A DNA stretch of 64,000 nucleotides from Streptosporangium roseum DSM 43021 (GCF_000024865.1 NC_013595.1:10044001-10108000), one strand, 5' to 3'; shown: positions 33,545 to 42,962, counted from the stretch's first letter. The notes: generated from the sequence alone by a model not told the origin. A program made the numbers and translations.

Positions 33545-34335
33545 CCGCCGACCTCGATCCTGAGCTCGTCGTCCGCTGTGTAGCGGGGCCGGATCGGCAC
33601 CCCGTCGATCTCCTCGGCCGGGTAGTGCAGGCGGCGGCGCTTGCCGTCGACGTCGTCCAGCCGGGAACCCAGGCGGAGCGGAGCGGCCAGGCCGTCCACT
33701 TCCAGGGAGGGCTCCCAGGTGCCGGACTGCTCGGGCGCGGCGGCCAGCACGTCGCACAGGGAGAGTGCGGCGTGGAAGCGCACCCCCTGGACCGTCGCGA
33801 CGGCGGTCAGCTCGGCGTCGGGGTGGTTGCGGCGGAGCGCGAGCCGCGCCTCGTGCCGGGACTCGTCGTCGTCGAGGCCGGTGAAGGCCAGCAGCCCGGT
33901 GACCTCGAAACGGCCCTCCCGGAACCAGACCGCGCGGACCTCCGCGGCGGGCTCGGCCTCGTCGACCTTCAGTGCCAGGAAGCCGCCGCGCGTCCGGTAG
34001 GCCCGGTAGGCCAGGGTCCGGCGGCTCAGCGCGTAGGTGTCGAGGTGGTCGAGGGAGAAGCCGGGATCGACGCTCCGCAGCCGGGTGCGCGTCCCCTCCT
34101 GTTTCAGGTGGACGTCCCAGCGGCCGGGGGTGAGGGCCAGCGGCACCAGCGAGACCGCGAGCGTCGCGTCGCGCGCCTCCGCTCCGGGGGTGCCCAGCGC
34201 CACCGTGCGCTCGACGGCGGTGACCCGGTGACGCAGGATCAGTTCGGCGCCGCCCGCGAGCGACCCGCGGAGGGACAGGCGGAGCGAGAGGACGTCGGCC
34301 AGAGTGACCTCGGCATCCGTGACGACGACATGCAT
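33541..34335 (-). CDS. Beta-rich protein coupled to a glycosyltransferase
   Basis: The protein has 264 residues, starting at the ATG with GGGAGGGAGCTGACG upstream. It has no signal peptide or membrane helix and is rich in short strands: two sandwich-like halves, SLRLSLRGSLAGGAELILRH and VRAVWFREGRFEVTGLLAF. The conserved-looking central RRTLAYRAYRTRGGFLAL resembles accessory domains found next to surface-polymer transferases. I do not recognise a named family. The stop overlaps the glycosyltransferase start by four bases. Confidence 0.65.
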   Translation of the reverse strand: MHVVVTDAEVTLADVLSLRLSLRGSLAGGAELILRHRVTAVERTVALGTPGAEARDATLAVSLVPLALTPGRWDVHLKQEGTRTRLRSVDPGFSLDHLDTYALSRRTLAYRAYRTRGGFLALKVDEAEPAAEVRAVWFREGRFEVTGLLAFTGLDDDESRHEARLALRRNHPDAELTAVATVQGVRFHAALSLCDVLAAAPEQSGTWEPSLEVDGLAAPLRLGSRLDDVDGKRRRLHYPAEEIDGVPIRPRYTADDELRIEVGG

Positions 34336-34449
34336 CGTCAGCTCCCTCCCCGTCAATGAGCTACGCGACGTTGAGGTTACCGTGATTTTTCCGTAATCGA
34401 CAGGAAGAGTTTCGGACCTAACGTCCTTTTCTCAACATCTTTACCGATT

Positions 34450-34484
34450 GTCATGCACGGTCCGCAAAGCGGACCGTGCATGAC
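34450..34484. terminator. 16-bp stem, 3-base loop terminator
   Basis: GTCATGCACGGTCCGC (34450-34465) and GCGGACCGTGCATGAC (34469-34484) are perfect complements around AAA. It lies directly after the stop of the minus-strand Fe-S oxidoreductase gene. Confidence 0.85.
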
Positions 34485-34490
34485 CCGGAT

Positions 34491-36653
34491 TCAGGACGCC
34501 TCGACGGGCTGTCCCTTGATGGACTTGATCAGAAGCTGGGAGACGTCCACGACCTCCAGCGTCTCCTTCGCCTCGCCCGTGTTCTTCTTCTCGTTGATCG
34601 AGTCGCCCAACATGACCAGGCAGAACGGGCAGGCGGTGGAGATGGTGTCGGGGTCGGTGGTCAGCGCCTCGTCCACGCGCTCGGTGTTGATGCGCTTGCC
34701 GAGCCGCTCCTCCATCCACATCCGCGCGCCGCCGGCGCCGCAGCAGAACCCGCGCTCCTTGTGGCGGTGCATCTCCTGGGCCTGCACGCCCGGGACCTTG
34801 GCCATGATGTCGCGGGGCTGGGAGTACACCTTGTTGTGGCGGCCGAGGAAGCACGGGTCGTGGTAGGTGATCTTCTCCTCGATCGGCGTGACCGGGACCA
34901 GCTTGCCCTCGTCCACCAGCTTGGCCAGGAGCTGGGTGTGGTGGACGACCTCGTAGGTCCCGCCGAGCTGCGGATACTCGTTGGCGAGGGTGTTGAAGCA
35001 GTGCGGGCAGGTGGCGACGATCTTCTTGACCCCGGCCTCGTTCAGCGTCTCGATGTTCTGCTTGGCCAGCATGTCGAAGAGGTACTCCATGCCCAGGCGG
35101 CGGGCCGGGTCGCCGGTGCAGGCCTCCATCGGGCCGAGCACCGCGAACTTCACCCCCGCCACGTGCAGCAGCTCCGCGACCGCCTTGGTGGTCTTCTTGG
35201 CCCGGTCCTCCAGGGCTCCGGCACAGCCGACCCAGAACAGGTATTCGGTGTCCTCGGGCATCTTCTCGTCGATGAGCTGGACCTCGATCGGGTCGACCTC
35301 GCGCCCGGCGAGCTCCTCGATCCAGTCGGCCCGCTTCATCTCGGACATCCCCCACGGGTTGCCCTTGTTCTCAAGGTTCTTGACCATGACGCCGGCCTCG
35401 GACGGGAAGTTCGACTCCACCATCACCTGGTAGCGGCGCATGTCGAGGATGTGGTCGATGTGCTCGATGTCCACCGGGCACTGCTCGACGCAGGCACCGC
35501 AGTTGGTGCAGGACCACAGCACGTCCGGATGGATGACGCCGTCCTCGCCGACCAGGGGCTTGTCCAGCAGGGCCAGCACGTCCTCGTGCAGGTCGGCGCG
35601 CTGGTCCTGGGTGGCCGTCAGGTACGGGGCGACCTTGAAGGCGTGGTCGCGCTGGTCGAGGATGAGCATCTTCGGCGACAGCGGCTTGTCGGTGTTCCAG
35701 GCCGGGCACTGCGACTGGCAGCGACCGCACTCGGTGCAGGTGTAGAAGTCGAGGAAACCCTTCCAGGTGGTGTCCTCGATCTTGCCGCGCCCCAGCCTGT
35801 CGCCGTCGAGGTCCTCGTCCTCGAAGTCGACGACCTTGCCGTCGATCCGCATCGGCTGGGCGGGGCCGTTGCCGTCCGGGCGGCGGGAGAACATCACGTT
35901 CAGCGGCGCGGTGAAGATGTGCAGGTGCTTGGAGTTCACCACGATGACCAGGAACACCAGCATGACGCCGATGTGCAGGAGCAGCCCGACGTGCTCCAGG
36001 GCCTCGTTGGCCGAGGCGCCCATCGGACGCAGCAGGGCGGCGGTGGCCTCGGAGGCGAACGCCCCCGACGCGTAGGGGAGGTTGCCGGTGTTGAACGCCG
36101 CGCCGCGGAAGAGGAACATCGTCCAGATCACGTTGAAGATCATGAAGAGGACGAGCCAGGCGCCGCCGAGATGCGAGCCGGAGAAGCGGGACCTGCGGCC
36201 GAGCTTCTTGGGCGAGTTCTTGATCCTGATGACCGCGAAGGCGATCAGGCCGATCAGGGCCGCGACCGCGATGAAGTCCTGCAGGAAGCCCAGGACGGCC
36301 CAGGTCCCGATGAGCGGGATGTGGAAGTCGGGCGTGCCGGTGATCGCACCCTGGATCAGCGAGCCGTAGGCCTCCAGGTAGACGGTCGCCAGGATGAAGA
36401 ACGCCCACATGACGAAGAAGTGCGCGGTGCCCGAGGCCGTCCACTTGAGCAGCTTCTTCTGCCCGAAGACCTCGACGAGCTGGGCCTTGATCTCGTCGCC
36501 CACATTGTTCTTGGCGTATTCGATCCGCTCGGGCGCGGGCGGCCCGACGGTGGCGAGCTGGTAGAGGAACAGCACACGGCGCGCGGCAAGCGCGACCGCG
36601 ACGGCTGTCATGACCAGCCCGATGATCGCTACCCAGAGCACGGGTCCTCCCAC
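34491..36653 (-). CDS. Membrane-bound Fe-S oxidoreductase, EtfD-like
   Basis: The protein has 720 residues. The N-terminal 250 carry about five membrane helices, a NarI/heterodisulfide-reductase-like cytochrome part with several His. Two [4Fe-4S] ferredoxin motifs follow (CTECGRCQSQCP near 306 and CTNCGACVEQCP near 382). The C-terminal half has two CCG domains (EACTGDPARR, CPHCFNTLANEYPQL; HDPCFLGRHNKVY, GFCCGAGGARMWMEE). This is the architecture of M. tuberculosis Rv0338c (EtfD), which passes electrons from the fatty-acid oxidation flavoprotein Etf to the membrane quinone pool. Other heterodisulfide-reductase-like roles are possible. It is monocistronic, with a strong terminator. Confidence 0.88.
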   Translation of the reverse strand: MGGPVLWVAIIGLVMTAVAVALAARRVLFLYQLATVGPPAPERIEYAKNNVGDEIKAQLVEVFGQKKLLKWTASGTAHFFVMWAFFILATVYLEAYGSLIQGAITGTPDFHIPLIGTWAVLGFLQDFIAVAALIGLIAFAVIRIKNSPKKLGRRSRFSGSHLGGAWLVLFMIFNVIWTMFLFRGAAFNTGNLPYASGAFASEATAALLRPMGASANEALEHVGLLLHIGVMLVFLVIVVNSKHLHIFTAPLNVMFSRRPDGNGPAQPMRIDGKVVDFEDEDLDGDRLGRGKIEDTTWKGFLDFYTCTECGRCQSQCPAWNTDKPLSPKMLILDQRDHAFKVAPYLTATQDQRADLHEDVLALLDKPLVGEDGVIHPDVLWSCTNCGACVEQCPVDIEHIDHILDMRRYQVMVESNFPSEAGVMVKNLENKGNPWGMSEMKRADWIEELAGREVDPIEVQLIDEKMPEDTEYLFWVGCAGALEDRAKKTTKAVAELLHVAGVKFAVLGPMEACTGDPARRLGMEYLFDMLAKQNIETLNEAGVKKIVATCPHCFNTLANEYPQLGGTYEVVHHTQLLAKLVDEGKLVPVTPIEEKITYHDPCFLGRHNKVYSQPRDIMAKVPGVQAQEMHRHKERGFCCGAGGARMWMEERLGKRINTERVDEALTTDPDTISTACPFCLVMLGDSINEKKNTGEAKETLEVVDVSQLLIKSIKGQPVEAS

Positions 36654-36911
36654 AGACGGCGTTGGCTGCCAGCGTACGACCGCCGGTCATCCACGGTGAC
36701 GACGGGTCGCCACAAATCCTACCGATGGGTAACATGTTCTCCGGCCGCGACCCGTGGCGAACGTGGTCACCATATGGTCACTTCGATGCCCAGAACAATG
36801 CTCTGCACACATGTCACCGCCGGGATCCGCCTGCCGGCGCCCGCCTGGGCCCGCGGGGATCCGCGGGGATCCGTCCACCAGGGAGCCCCCGGGATCCGCC
36901 CGCCGGCGCCG

Positions 36912-37580
36912 TCAGGATCCGTCGAGATAGCGCTGGATCGTGGGGGCGAGCAGCTCCACCAGCTCCTCGATCTCGGCCGAGGCGAGCGGCTCCAGCTTGA
37001 CGACGTAGCGCATCAGGACCACCCCGAAGAGCTGGGCGAAGGCCACCTCCATCCGGATCGCCGGAATCCCGAGGCCCTCCGCGACCCGGTTCACGATCGC
37101 GTGCGTGAGGAACTCGCGGACCATCGAGACCACCCGGTCGTTGGTCATCGCGGTGCGGACCAGCGCCAGCACGGGCTGGCGGGCCCCGGCCTCCGAGGTC
37201 ATCGTCAGGACGAACCGGGTCAGCCGCTCGCCGATCTCCTCGCGCGGCCCGTTCATGATCATCGGAATGACCTCGTCGGGGTTGACCGGCAGCTCCATGG
37301 CCGCGACGAACATCCCCTCCTTGCTCGCGAAGTAGTGATGGACCAGCGCCGGGTCCACCCCCGCCTGGCGGGCGATGCCCCGGATGGTCGCCTTGTCGAA
37401 CCCCTTCTCCGAGAAGGTCTCGCGGGCGGCCGCGAGGATCTGCCCGCGCGTGTCCGCCGACCCGGGCCTGCGCCCGGGACGCCTCCTGCCGCTCTCGGGC
37501 CGCTCGCCCGCGGGCCGCCCGCTCGCCGGTCGTTCTCCCGCGTCGTCCGCGGGTCGTTCGCTCACAGGTCGTTCACTCAC
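36912..37580 (-). CDS. TetR-family transcriptional regulator
   Basis: The protein has 222 residues from the GTG at 37580. The first 40 are a disordered repeat (SERPVSERPADDAGERPASG and GERPESGRRRPGRRPG). The TetR helix-turn-helix follows (ILAAARETFSEKGFDKATIRGIARQAGVDPALVHHYFASKEG). The C-terminal ligand domain is full-length. It follows the sugar-phosphate isomerase gene by 82 bases. The long basic-acidic N-terminal extension is unusual for TetR. The effector is unknown. Confidence 0.88.
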   Translation of the reverse strand: MSERPVSERPADDAGERPASGRPAGERPESGRRRPGRRPGSADTRGQILAAARETFSEKGFDKATIRGIARQAGVDPALVHHYFASKEGMFVAAMELPVNPDEVIPMIMNGPREEIGERLTRFVLTMTSEAGARQPVLALVRTAMTNDRVVSMVREFLTHAIVNRVAEGLGIPAIRMEVAFAQLFGVVLMRYVVKLEPLASAEIEELVELLAPTIQRYLDGS

Positions 37581-37662
37581 CGATTTGTTCTGCCGTCTTG
37601 TTCTGCCGTGGCGCCCGCGGGCCGTCCGTCCGGAGGTCGTACGCTCATCGCCGCTCCTCCGC

Positions 37663-38475
37663 TCACACGCTGGAGGACGTGGCGAGGTGCAGGCGCGCGA
37701 AGGCCAGCGCCTCGGCGAGGTCGTCGATCCGCTCCGTACGGCTGGCGGCCTTGCGCGTGTTGATCTCCAGCACGACCAGGCCGTCGTAGCCGTTGCCCGC
37801 CATGCGCTCCAGGATCGGCGCGCACGGCTGGCCGCCCCGGCCGGGGACCAGGTGCTCGTCCTTGTTGGCCACCCCGACGCCGTCGGCCAGGTGCAGGTGG
37901 GCAAGCCGGTCACCGAGCTTGGTGAACATCTCCATCGCGTCGACCCCGGACACCGCCGTGTGCGACAGGTCCAGCGTCACCTGCGGGAAGTCGTAGTCGA
38001 CCGGGTTCCAGTCCGGCGAGTAGGGCACGACCTCGTTGCCCCGGGCCTTCAGCGGGAACATGTTCTCCACGGCGAAGACCACGTCGGTCTCCTCCCGCAT
38101 CCTGGCCAGGCCGACCTCGAAGTCGCGCGCGTAGTCGCGCTGCCAGCGGAACGGCGGATGCACCACGACCGTCCTTGCGCCCACCCGCTCGGCGGCCCGC
38201 TGCGCCCGCTGGAGCTTGGCCCACGGGTCCTTGCCCCACACCCGCTGGGTCACCAGCAGGCACGGCGCGTGGATGGCCAGGATGGGCAGCCCGTAGTGGT
38301 CCGACAGCCGCTCCAGGACGTCGATGTCCTGGCTCACGGGGTCGGCGCCCACCATGATCTCGACGCCGTCGTATCCCAGCCGCGCGGCCAGCTCGAAGGC
38401 GTCCGGCGTGCGCTCCGGGTAGACGGACGCGGTGGACAGCGCGATCTTCGCACTAGGTACTCGGATAACGCTCAT
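37663..38475 (-). CDS. Sugar phosphate isomerase/epimerase (xylose isomerase-like TIM barrel)
   Basis: The protein has 270 residues with the AP-endonuclease-2/xylose isomerase-like barrel. The start KIALSTASVYPERTPDAFELA leads to repeated metal-ligand strands: LGYDGVEIMVG, ARTVVVHPPF, VFAVENMFP, VTLDLSHTAVSG, AHLHLADG and GLVVLEINTR. The Glu-Asp-His-Glu metal set is present. Family members isomerise sugars, inositol derivatives or other polyols; the substrate is not clear. A TetR gene follows. Confidence 0.83.
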   Translation of the reverse strand: MSVIRVPSAKIALSTASVYPERTPDAFELAARLGYDGVEIMVGADPVSQDIDVLERLSDHYGLPILAIHAPCLLVTQRVWGKDPWAKLQRAQRAAERVGARTVVVHPPFRWQRDYARDFEVGLARMREETDVVFAVENMFPLKARGNEVVPYSPDWNPVDYDFPQVTLDLSHTAVSGVDAMEMFTKLGDRLAHLHLADGVGVANKDEHLVPGRGGQPCAPILERMAGNGYDGLVVLEINTRKAASRTERIDDLAEALAFARLHLATSSSV

Positions 38476-38635
38476 ACGGCTTCCTCGCCTCCGGCTGGAG
38501 TTCGCGTGAGCGGACGCCGCCGTGCCCGCAGGCCCGCTCGCTTCGCTCACTCACGATGCCAGCCTAAGCGGGACAGCGGATGAGTGGAGTCCGCCCTCGC
38601 TGATGCAGCGGAGATCACACCGTTACGGTGAGGAC

Positions 38636-39334
38636 ATGCCGCGGTTCATGCAGGGCGCCATTCCCAGCCCGAACATCTGGAACACCCCTCACATCTACGA
38701 GCTGGAGAACCGGGCGGTCGACCCCGACGGGCTGGCCGACGCGGCGATGGCCGCCATCCGGCCGTGGGACGGCGCGACGGTCCTCGACATCGGCTGCGGC
38801 AGCGGCTACCACCTGCCCTCCCTGTCGGCCACCGCCGCCCGGGTGATCGGCGTCGAGCCGCACGGCGACCTCGTCGAGCTGGCCAGGCGCCGCTGCCGGC
38901 CGCTGCCCGACGTCGAGGTCCACGCGGCCACCGCCCAGGCCCTCCCGCTGCCCGACGCCTCGGTGGACGTCGCCGTCGCCCGCTGGGCCTACTTCTTCGG
39001 CCCCGGCTGCGAGCCGGGCCTGGCCGAGCTCTCCCGGGTGGTACGGCGGGGCGGCGCGGCCTTCGTGATCGACCTCGACGCCACCCGCGGCGCCTTCGGC
39101 CGCTGGTTCAGCCAGTCCGTCCCCACCCACTCGGCCAGGTCCGTCGAGGAGTTCTGGAGCCGCCAGGGCTGGCAGAGCCGCCCCCTCGACCTGCGCATGT
39201 CCTTCGAGCGCCGCGCCGACCTGGAGGCGGTGCTCCGCATCGAGTTCTCCCCCGCGATCGCCGACCGGGCCATCGCCGAGACCCCCGGGCTGGAGCTCGC
39301 CTACCCCAACCTCCTGCGCTGGAAGCTGTACTGA
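38636..39334 (+). CDS. SAM-dependent methyltransferase
   Basis: The protein (232 residues from the ATG at 38636) has class I motifs: TVLDIGCGSGYHLPSL (motif I), VIGVEPHGDLVELARRRC, and SVDVAVARWAYFFGPGCEPG with LSRVVRRGGAAFVIDLD. It is similar to actinobacterial small-molecule or quinone-type methyltransferases, but the substrate cannot be assigned. The frame upstream to 38522 has no ribosome binding site. Confidence 0.85.
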   Translation: MPRFMQGAIPSPNIWNTPHIYELENRAVDPDGLADAAMAAIRPWDGATVLDIGCGSGYHLPSLSATAARVIGVEPHGDLVELARRRCRPLPDVEVHAATAQALPLPDASVDVAVARWAYFFGPGCEPGLAELSRVVRRGGAAFVIDLDATRGAFGRWFSQSVPTHSARSVEEFWSRQGWQSRPLDLRMSFERRADLEAVLRIEFSPAIADRAIAETPGLELAYPNLLRWKLY

Positions 39335-39388
39335 CCGCCCGCCGGTCCAGCAGTCGGGCAGCAAGGATGAAAAGCCCTCCGGAATCGC

Positions 39389-39419
39389 TTGACCTTGTCG
39401 TTGATGTCAACGTTTAGCG
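39389..39419 (+). promoter_or_regulatory. MerR-type promoter with 19-bp spacer and internal dyad
   Basis: TTGACC (39389-39394) and TTAGCG (39414-39419) are 19 bases apart, the over-long spacing typical of MerR-controlled promoters. The dyad CGTTGA-TG-TCAACG (39399-39412) fills the spacer. It starts 51 bases before the MerR gene, so the MerR-thioredoxin operon is probably self-regulated by DNA twisting. Confidence 0.75.
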
Positions 39420-39439
39420 TGAAGCCGTAAGGAGGACGG

Positions 39440-39814
39440 ATGCGGATCGGTGAGCTCGCGAGACGGGCCGGGGTCAGCACCCGCGCGCTGCGCTACTACG
39501 AGCAGCAGGGGCTGATCACGGCAGGGCGGAAGGCCAACGGCTACCGGGAGTACGGCGAGGCGGACCTCAAGCTCGTCACCGAGATCAGGTCGCTGCTCGG
39601 CGTCGGGTTCACCCTGGAGGACGCCCGGCCGTTCGTGGCGTGCCTGCGGGCGGGACACGCCTCGGGCGGGTCCTGCCCGGAGTCGGTGGCGGTCTACCGG
39701 CGCAAGCTGGCCGAGATCGACGACGAGATCCGCACGCTGCTCGCCCGGCGGGCCGAGGTGGCCGGCCAGCTGACCGAGTCCTGTCACGGATGCGTACTGA
39801 GAAAGCAGAGATGA
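39440..39814 (+). CDS. MerR-family regulator with C-terminal cysteines
   Basis: The protein has 124 residues. The N-terminal MerR winged helix is complete (MRIGELARRAGVSTRALRYYEQQGLI, NGYREYGEADL). A dimerisation helix follows, then Cys residues around SGGSCPES and the terminal SCHGCVLRK. The CxxC near the end and the thioredoxin gene coupled behind it suggest thiol, redox or metal sensing. The ribosome binding site AAGGAGG is strong. Confidence 0.88.
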   Translation: MRIGELARRAGVSTRALRYYEQQGLITAGRKANGYREYGEADLKLVTEIRSLLGVGFTLEDARPFVACLRAGHASGGSCPESVAVYRRKLAEIDDEIRTLLARRAEVAGQLTESCHGCVLRKQR

Positions 39815-40131
39815 TCATGATCACTTTGACCGCCGAGAACTTCGCCGAGCAGGTGCTCCAGAGCGACAAGCCCGTCCTGGTCGACTTCTGGGCCGAGTGG
39901 TGCCCGCCGTGCCGGATGATCGCGCCGATCCTGGAGCAGATCGAGGCCGAGCACGGCGACCGCGTCACGATCGCCAAGCTCAACTACGACGAGCACCAGG
40001 AGATCGCGGCCCGCTACGGCGTCATGGGCCTGCCGACGCTCAACCTCTACAAGGGCGGCGAAGTGGTCCAGCAGATCGTCGGCGCCAAGCCCAAGCGCAT
40101 GCTCCTCGCCGACCTCGAAGACCACATCTAG
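39811..40131 (+). CDS. trxA: Thioredoxin with CPPC active site
   Basis: The 106-residue single-domain thioredoxin has active site W-C-P-P-C at residues 30-34 (FWAEWCPPCRM) instead of the usual CGPC, and the cis-Pro loop GLPTLNLYKGGE. The CPPC variant alters redox potential in studied thioredoxins. The ATG overlaps the MerR stop (ATGA), so it is co-translated. It is probably a stress-induced disulfide reductant rather than the housekeeping copy. Confidence 0.9.
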   Translation: MIMITLTAENFAEQVLQSDKPVLVDFWAEWCPPCRMIAPILEQIEAEHGDRVTIAKLNYDEHQEIAARYGVMGLPTLNLYKGGEVVQQIVGAKPKRMLLADLEDHI

Positions 40132-40169
40132 GCGGGCCGCAGAACCCGCAGACAGGGCGGCCCGCAGAA

Positions 40170-40270
40170 CCCACGGAACCGCTCAGGCGGGCCCCGGCTC
40201 CCGCGGAACCGCTCGGGCTGCCCCGGGTGGGCCCCGGCTCCTGCGGAACCGCTCGGGCGGGCCCCGGGCG
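40170..40270. repeat. Imperfect GC-rich direct repeats
   Basis: GCGGAACCGCTCGGGC recurs at 40203 and 40243, with a diverged copy near 40174, each followed by GGGCCCCGGCTC-like sequence. They occupy the interval between trxA and radA. No gene is seen in it. Confidence 0.6.
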
Positions 40271-40396
40271 GCGGGCTGATGCAGAGCCGGCGCGAGACGA
40301 CCCCGGGCCGGTGGAACCGGGCGAGCCGCTCCCGGCACGGCTCGGCGCGGGCCGTACCGGGTGAAAGTTGTCGGTCGGGACCGGTAACGTGCCGCC

Positions 40397-41797
40397 ATGG
40401 CTAAGAAGGTCGGCTATCGCTGTGGTGAGTGCGGTTGGCAGACCGCCAAATGGGTGGGCCGCTGCGGCGAGTGCCAGGCCTGGGGCACTGTCGAGGAGGA
40501 GACGGCCCGCGGTGGCGTGAACGTCGCCTCCGCCGGAGCGGTGTCGGCCCCCGCCGTCCCGATCGGGCAGGTCAAGGCCGAGGTGGCGCACGCGCGCGGC
40601 ACCGGCGTGCCCGAGCTCGACCGGGTGCTCGGCGGCGGCCTCGTGCCGGGCGCCGTCGTGCTGCTGGCCGGGGAGCCGGGCATCGGCAAGTCCACGCTCC
40701 TGCTGGAGGCCGCGGCCAAGATCGCCCGGCAGCAGACCGTGCTCTACATCACGGGCGAGGAGTCGGCCGCCCAGGTGCGGGTCAGGGCCGACCGGATCGG
40801 CGCGATCCAGGACCAGCTCTACCTCGCGGCCGAGACCGACCTCAGCGCGCTGGTGGCCCACGTGGAGAAGGTCCAGCCGGACCTGCTCATCGTCGACTCG
40901 GTGCAGACGATCGGTTCCGCCCAGGCGACCGGGGTGCCCGGCGGGGTCACCCAGGTCAGGGAGGTCGCCGGCAACCTGGTCCGGCTGGCCAAGGAGCGGG
41001 GCATGTCCACGGTGCTGGTCGGCCACGTCACCAAGGAGGGCTCGATCGCCGGCCCTCGGACACTCGAACACCTGGTCGACGTCGTGCTCCACTTCGAGGG
41101 CGACCGGCACTCCCGGCTCCGCATGGTCCGCGCGATCAAGAACCGGTACGGCCCCGTCGACGAGGTCGGCTGCTTCGACCTGCACGAGGGCGGCATCGAG
41201 GGGATCGCCGACGCCAGCGGCCTGTTCGTCTCCCACCGCGCCGAGCCGGTGCCCGGCACGTGCGTCACGGTCACCCTGGAGGGCACCCGGCCGCTGCCCG
41301 CCGAGGTCCAGGCCCTGGTCGCGCGGACCGAGGCCCAGCAGCCGCGCCGCTCCTCCTCCGGGCTCGACACCTACCGGGTGACGATGGTGCTGGCCGTGCT
41401 GGAGCGGCGGCTCAACGCCAAGCTCGGCGGATGCGACGTGTTCACCGCGACCGTGGGCGGCATCAAGCTCAGCGATCCGGCGGTGGACCTGTCGGTGATG
41501 CTCGCGGTGGCCAGCGCCGCCGGAGACAAGGCGCTGCCCCCCGGGCTGGTCGTGATGGGCGAGGTGGGCCTGGCCGGGGAGCTGCGCCCGGTCCGCGACG
41601 TGCGCCGCCGCCTGTCGGAGGCGGCACGGCTGGGCTTCACCCGCGCCCTGGTCCCGGCCGGCTCCCTCGACGCGGGCAAGAGAAAGAACGGCGAACGCTC
41701 CCTGGTCCCGGTCGGCGGCCGGAGCACGAACTTCCTGCCGGGTTTCGACGTCGTCGAGGCGGACAACGTCTGGGACGCCCTCACCCACGTCACCTAG
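40397..41797 (+). CDS. radA: DNA repair protein RadA (Sms)
   Basis: The protein has 466 residues. The N-terminal zinc finger has four Cys (CGECGWQTAKWVGRCGEC). The RecA-like ATPase core has Walker A (GEPGIGKSTL), the RadA-specific KNRYG motif (AIKNRYGPVDE), and a C-terminal Lon-protease-like domain (LSVMLAVASAAGDKALPPG, MGEVGLAGELRPV). RadA promotes branch migration in recombination. It is followed by disA 79 bases later, an arrangement conserved in actinobacteria. Confidence 0.97.
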   Translation: MAKKVGYRCGECGWQTAKWVGRCGECQAWGTVEEETARGGVNVASAGAVSAPAVPIGQVKAEVAHARGTGVPELDRVLGGGLVPGAVVLLAGEPGIGKSTLLLEAAAKIARQQTVLYITGEESAAQVRVRADRIGAIQDQLYLAAETDLSALVAHVEKVQPDLLIVDSVQTIGSAQATGVPGGVTQVREVAGNLVRLAKERGMSTVLVGHVTKEGSIAGPRTLEHLVDVVLHFEGDRHSRLRMVRAIKNRYGPVDEVGCFDLHEGGIEGIADASGLFVSHRAEPVPGTCVTVTLEGTRPLPAEVQALVARTEAQQPRRSSSGLDTYRVTMVLAVLERRLNAKLGGCDVFTATVGGIKLSDPAVDLSVMLAVASAAGDKALPPGLVVMGEVGLAGELRPVRDVRRRLSEAARLGFTRALVPAGSLDAGKRKNGERSLVPVGGRSTNFLPGFDVVEADNVWDALTHVT

Positions 41798-41876
41798 AGG
41801 CGACCATCCGGCGATTCCGGCCTTCCCGGGGCCTCCGCCGGTAAGCTGAGCGTGATACGCAGACCACGGGGGTCAT

Positions 41877-42962
41877 GTGCCAGCAAACTACAAAGGGCTC
41901 GACGAGCGTCGCAGGGCCGTCCTCGCCGCGGTCGCTCCGGGCACCGCGCTACGCGACGGCCTCGAACGCATCCTTCGCGGCCACACAGGCGGTCTGATCG
42001 TCCTGGGCCATGACAGCACGGTCGAGGAGATCTGCAGCGGCGGGTTCGAACTGGACGTCGAGTTCTCCGCGACGCGGCTGCGCGAGCTCGCCAAGATGGA
42101 CGGCGCCATCGTGCTGAACGCGGGCGACCTCAGGATCGTGCGCGCGGCCGTGCACCTGATGCCCGACCCGTCCATCCCCACCGACGAGTCGGGCACCCGG
42201 CACCGCACCGCCCAGCGGGTGGCGGTGCAGACGTCCGTGCCCGTCATCTCCCTCAGCAAGTCCATGCGGATCATCGCCCTCTACCTGGACGGCTTCCGCT
42301 ACGTGCTGGAGGAGTCGGCGGCGATCCTCTCCAGGGCCAACCAGGCCCTGGCCACCCTTGAGCGCTACAAGCTCCGCCTGGACGAGGTCTCCGGCACGCT
42401 GTCGGCTCTGGAGATCGAGGATCTGGTGACGGTCCGCGACATCGCGGTGGTCGCCCAGCGGCTGGAGATGGTCCGGCGCATCTCCGAGGAGATCGCCGGT
42501 TACGTCGTCGAGCTCGGCACCGACGGCCGTCTGCTGTCCCTGCAGTTCGACGAGCTGGTGGCCGGGACCGAGACCGACCGCGAGCTGATCGTGCGCGACT
42601 ACCTGCCGATGGCGGGCCGTCGTCCCCGCAAGTTCGCCGAGGCCCTGCACGATCTCGACCAGCTGTCCTCCAGCGACCTGCTCGACCTCTCCGTCGTCGC
42701 CCAGGTTCTCGGCCACTCGGGCAACGACGCCCTGGACAGCCCGGTGAGCCCCCGGGGCTACCGCCTGCTGGCCAAGGTCCCCCGCCTCCCGGGCACGGTG
42801 GTCGACCGGCTGGTCGACCAGTTCGGCAGCCTGCAGAAACTGCTGGCCGCCAGCATCGGCGACCTTCAGGAGGTGGGCGGGGTCGGCGAGGCGAGGGCCC
42901 GTCACATCCGCGAGGGCCTCTCCCGGCTGGCCGAGTCCTCCATCCTGGAGCGCTACGTCTAG
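41877..42962 (+). CDS. disA: DNA integrity scanning diadenylate cyclase DisA
   Basis: The protein has 361 residues. The N-terminal diadenylate cyclase domain has the catalytic DGA (AKMDGAIVLNAGD) and the RHRTA motif (GTRHRTAQR). A helical linker and a C-terminal helix-hairpin-helix DNA-binding domain (LQEVGGVGEARARHIREGL) follow. It makes cyclic-di-AMP from ATP and pauses at branched DNA. GTG start; radA precedes it. A cyclic-di-AMP riboswitch lies at about 53 kb in this window, so maker and sensor are both here. Confidence 0.97.
   Translation: MPANYKGLDERRRAVLAAVAPGTALRDGLERILRGHTGGLIVLGHDSTVEEICSGGFELDVEFSATRLRELAKMDGAIVLNAGDLRIVRAAVHLMPDPSIPTDESGTRHRTAQRVAVQTSVPVISLSKSMRIIALYLDGFRYVLEESAAILSRANQALATLERYKLRLDEVSGTLSALEIEDLVTVRDIAVVAQRLEMVRRISEEIAGYVVELGTDGRLLSLQFDELVAGTETDRELIVRDYLPMAGRRPRKFAEALHDLDQLSSSDLLDLSVVAQVLGHSGNDALDSPVSPRGYRLLAKVPRLPGTVVDRLVDQFGSLQKLLAASIGDLQEVGGVGEARARHIREGLSRLAESSILERYV

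Noticed and set aside
34476..37763. Very long plus-strand open frame (1095 codons) opposite the EtfD-like and TetR genes
   Set aside because: It has a His/Arg/Asp/Val-rich shadow composition and crosses two real minus-strand genes and their terminator.
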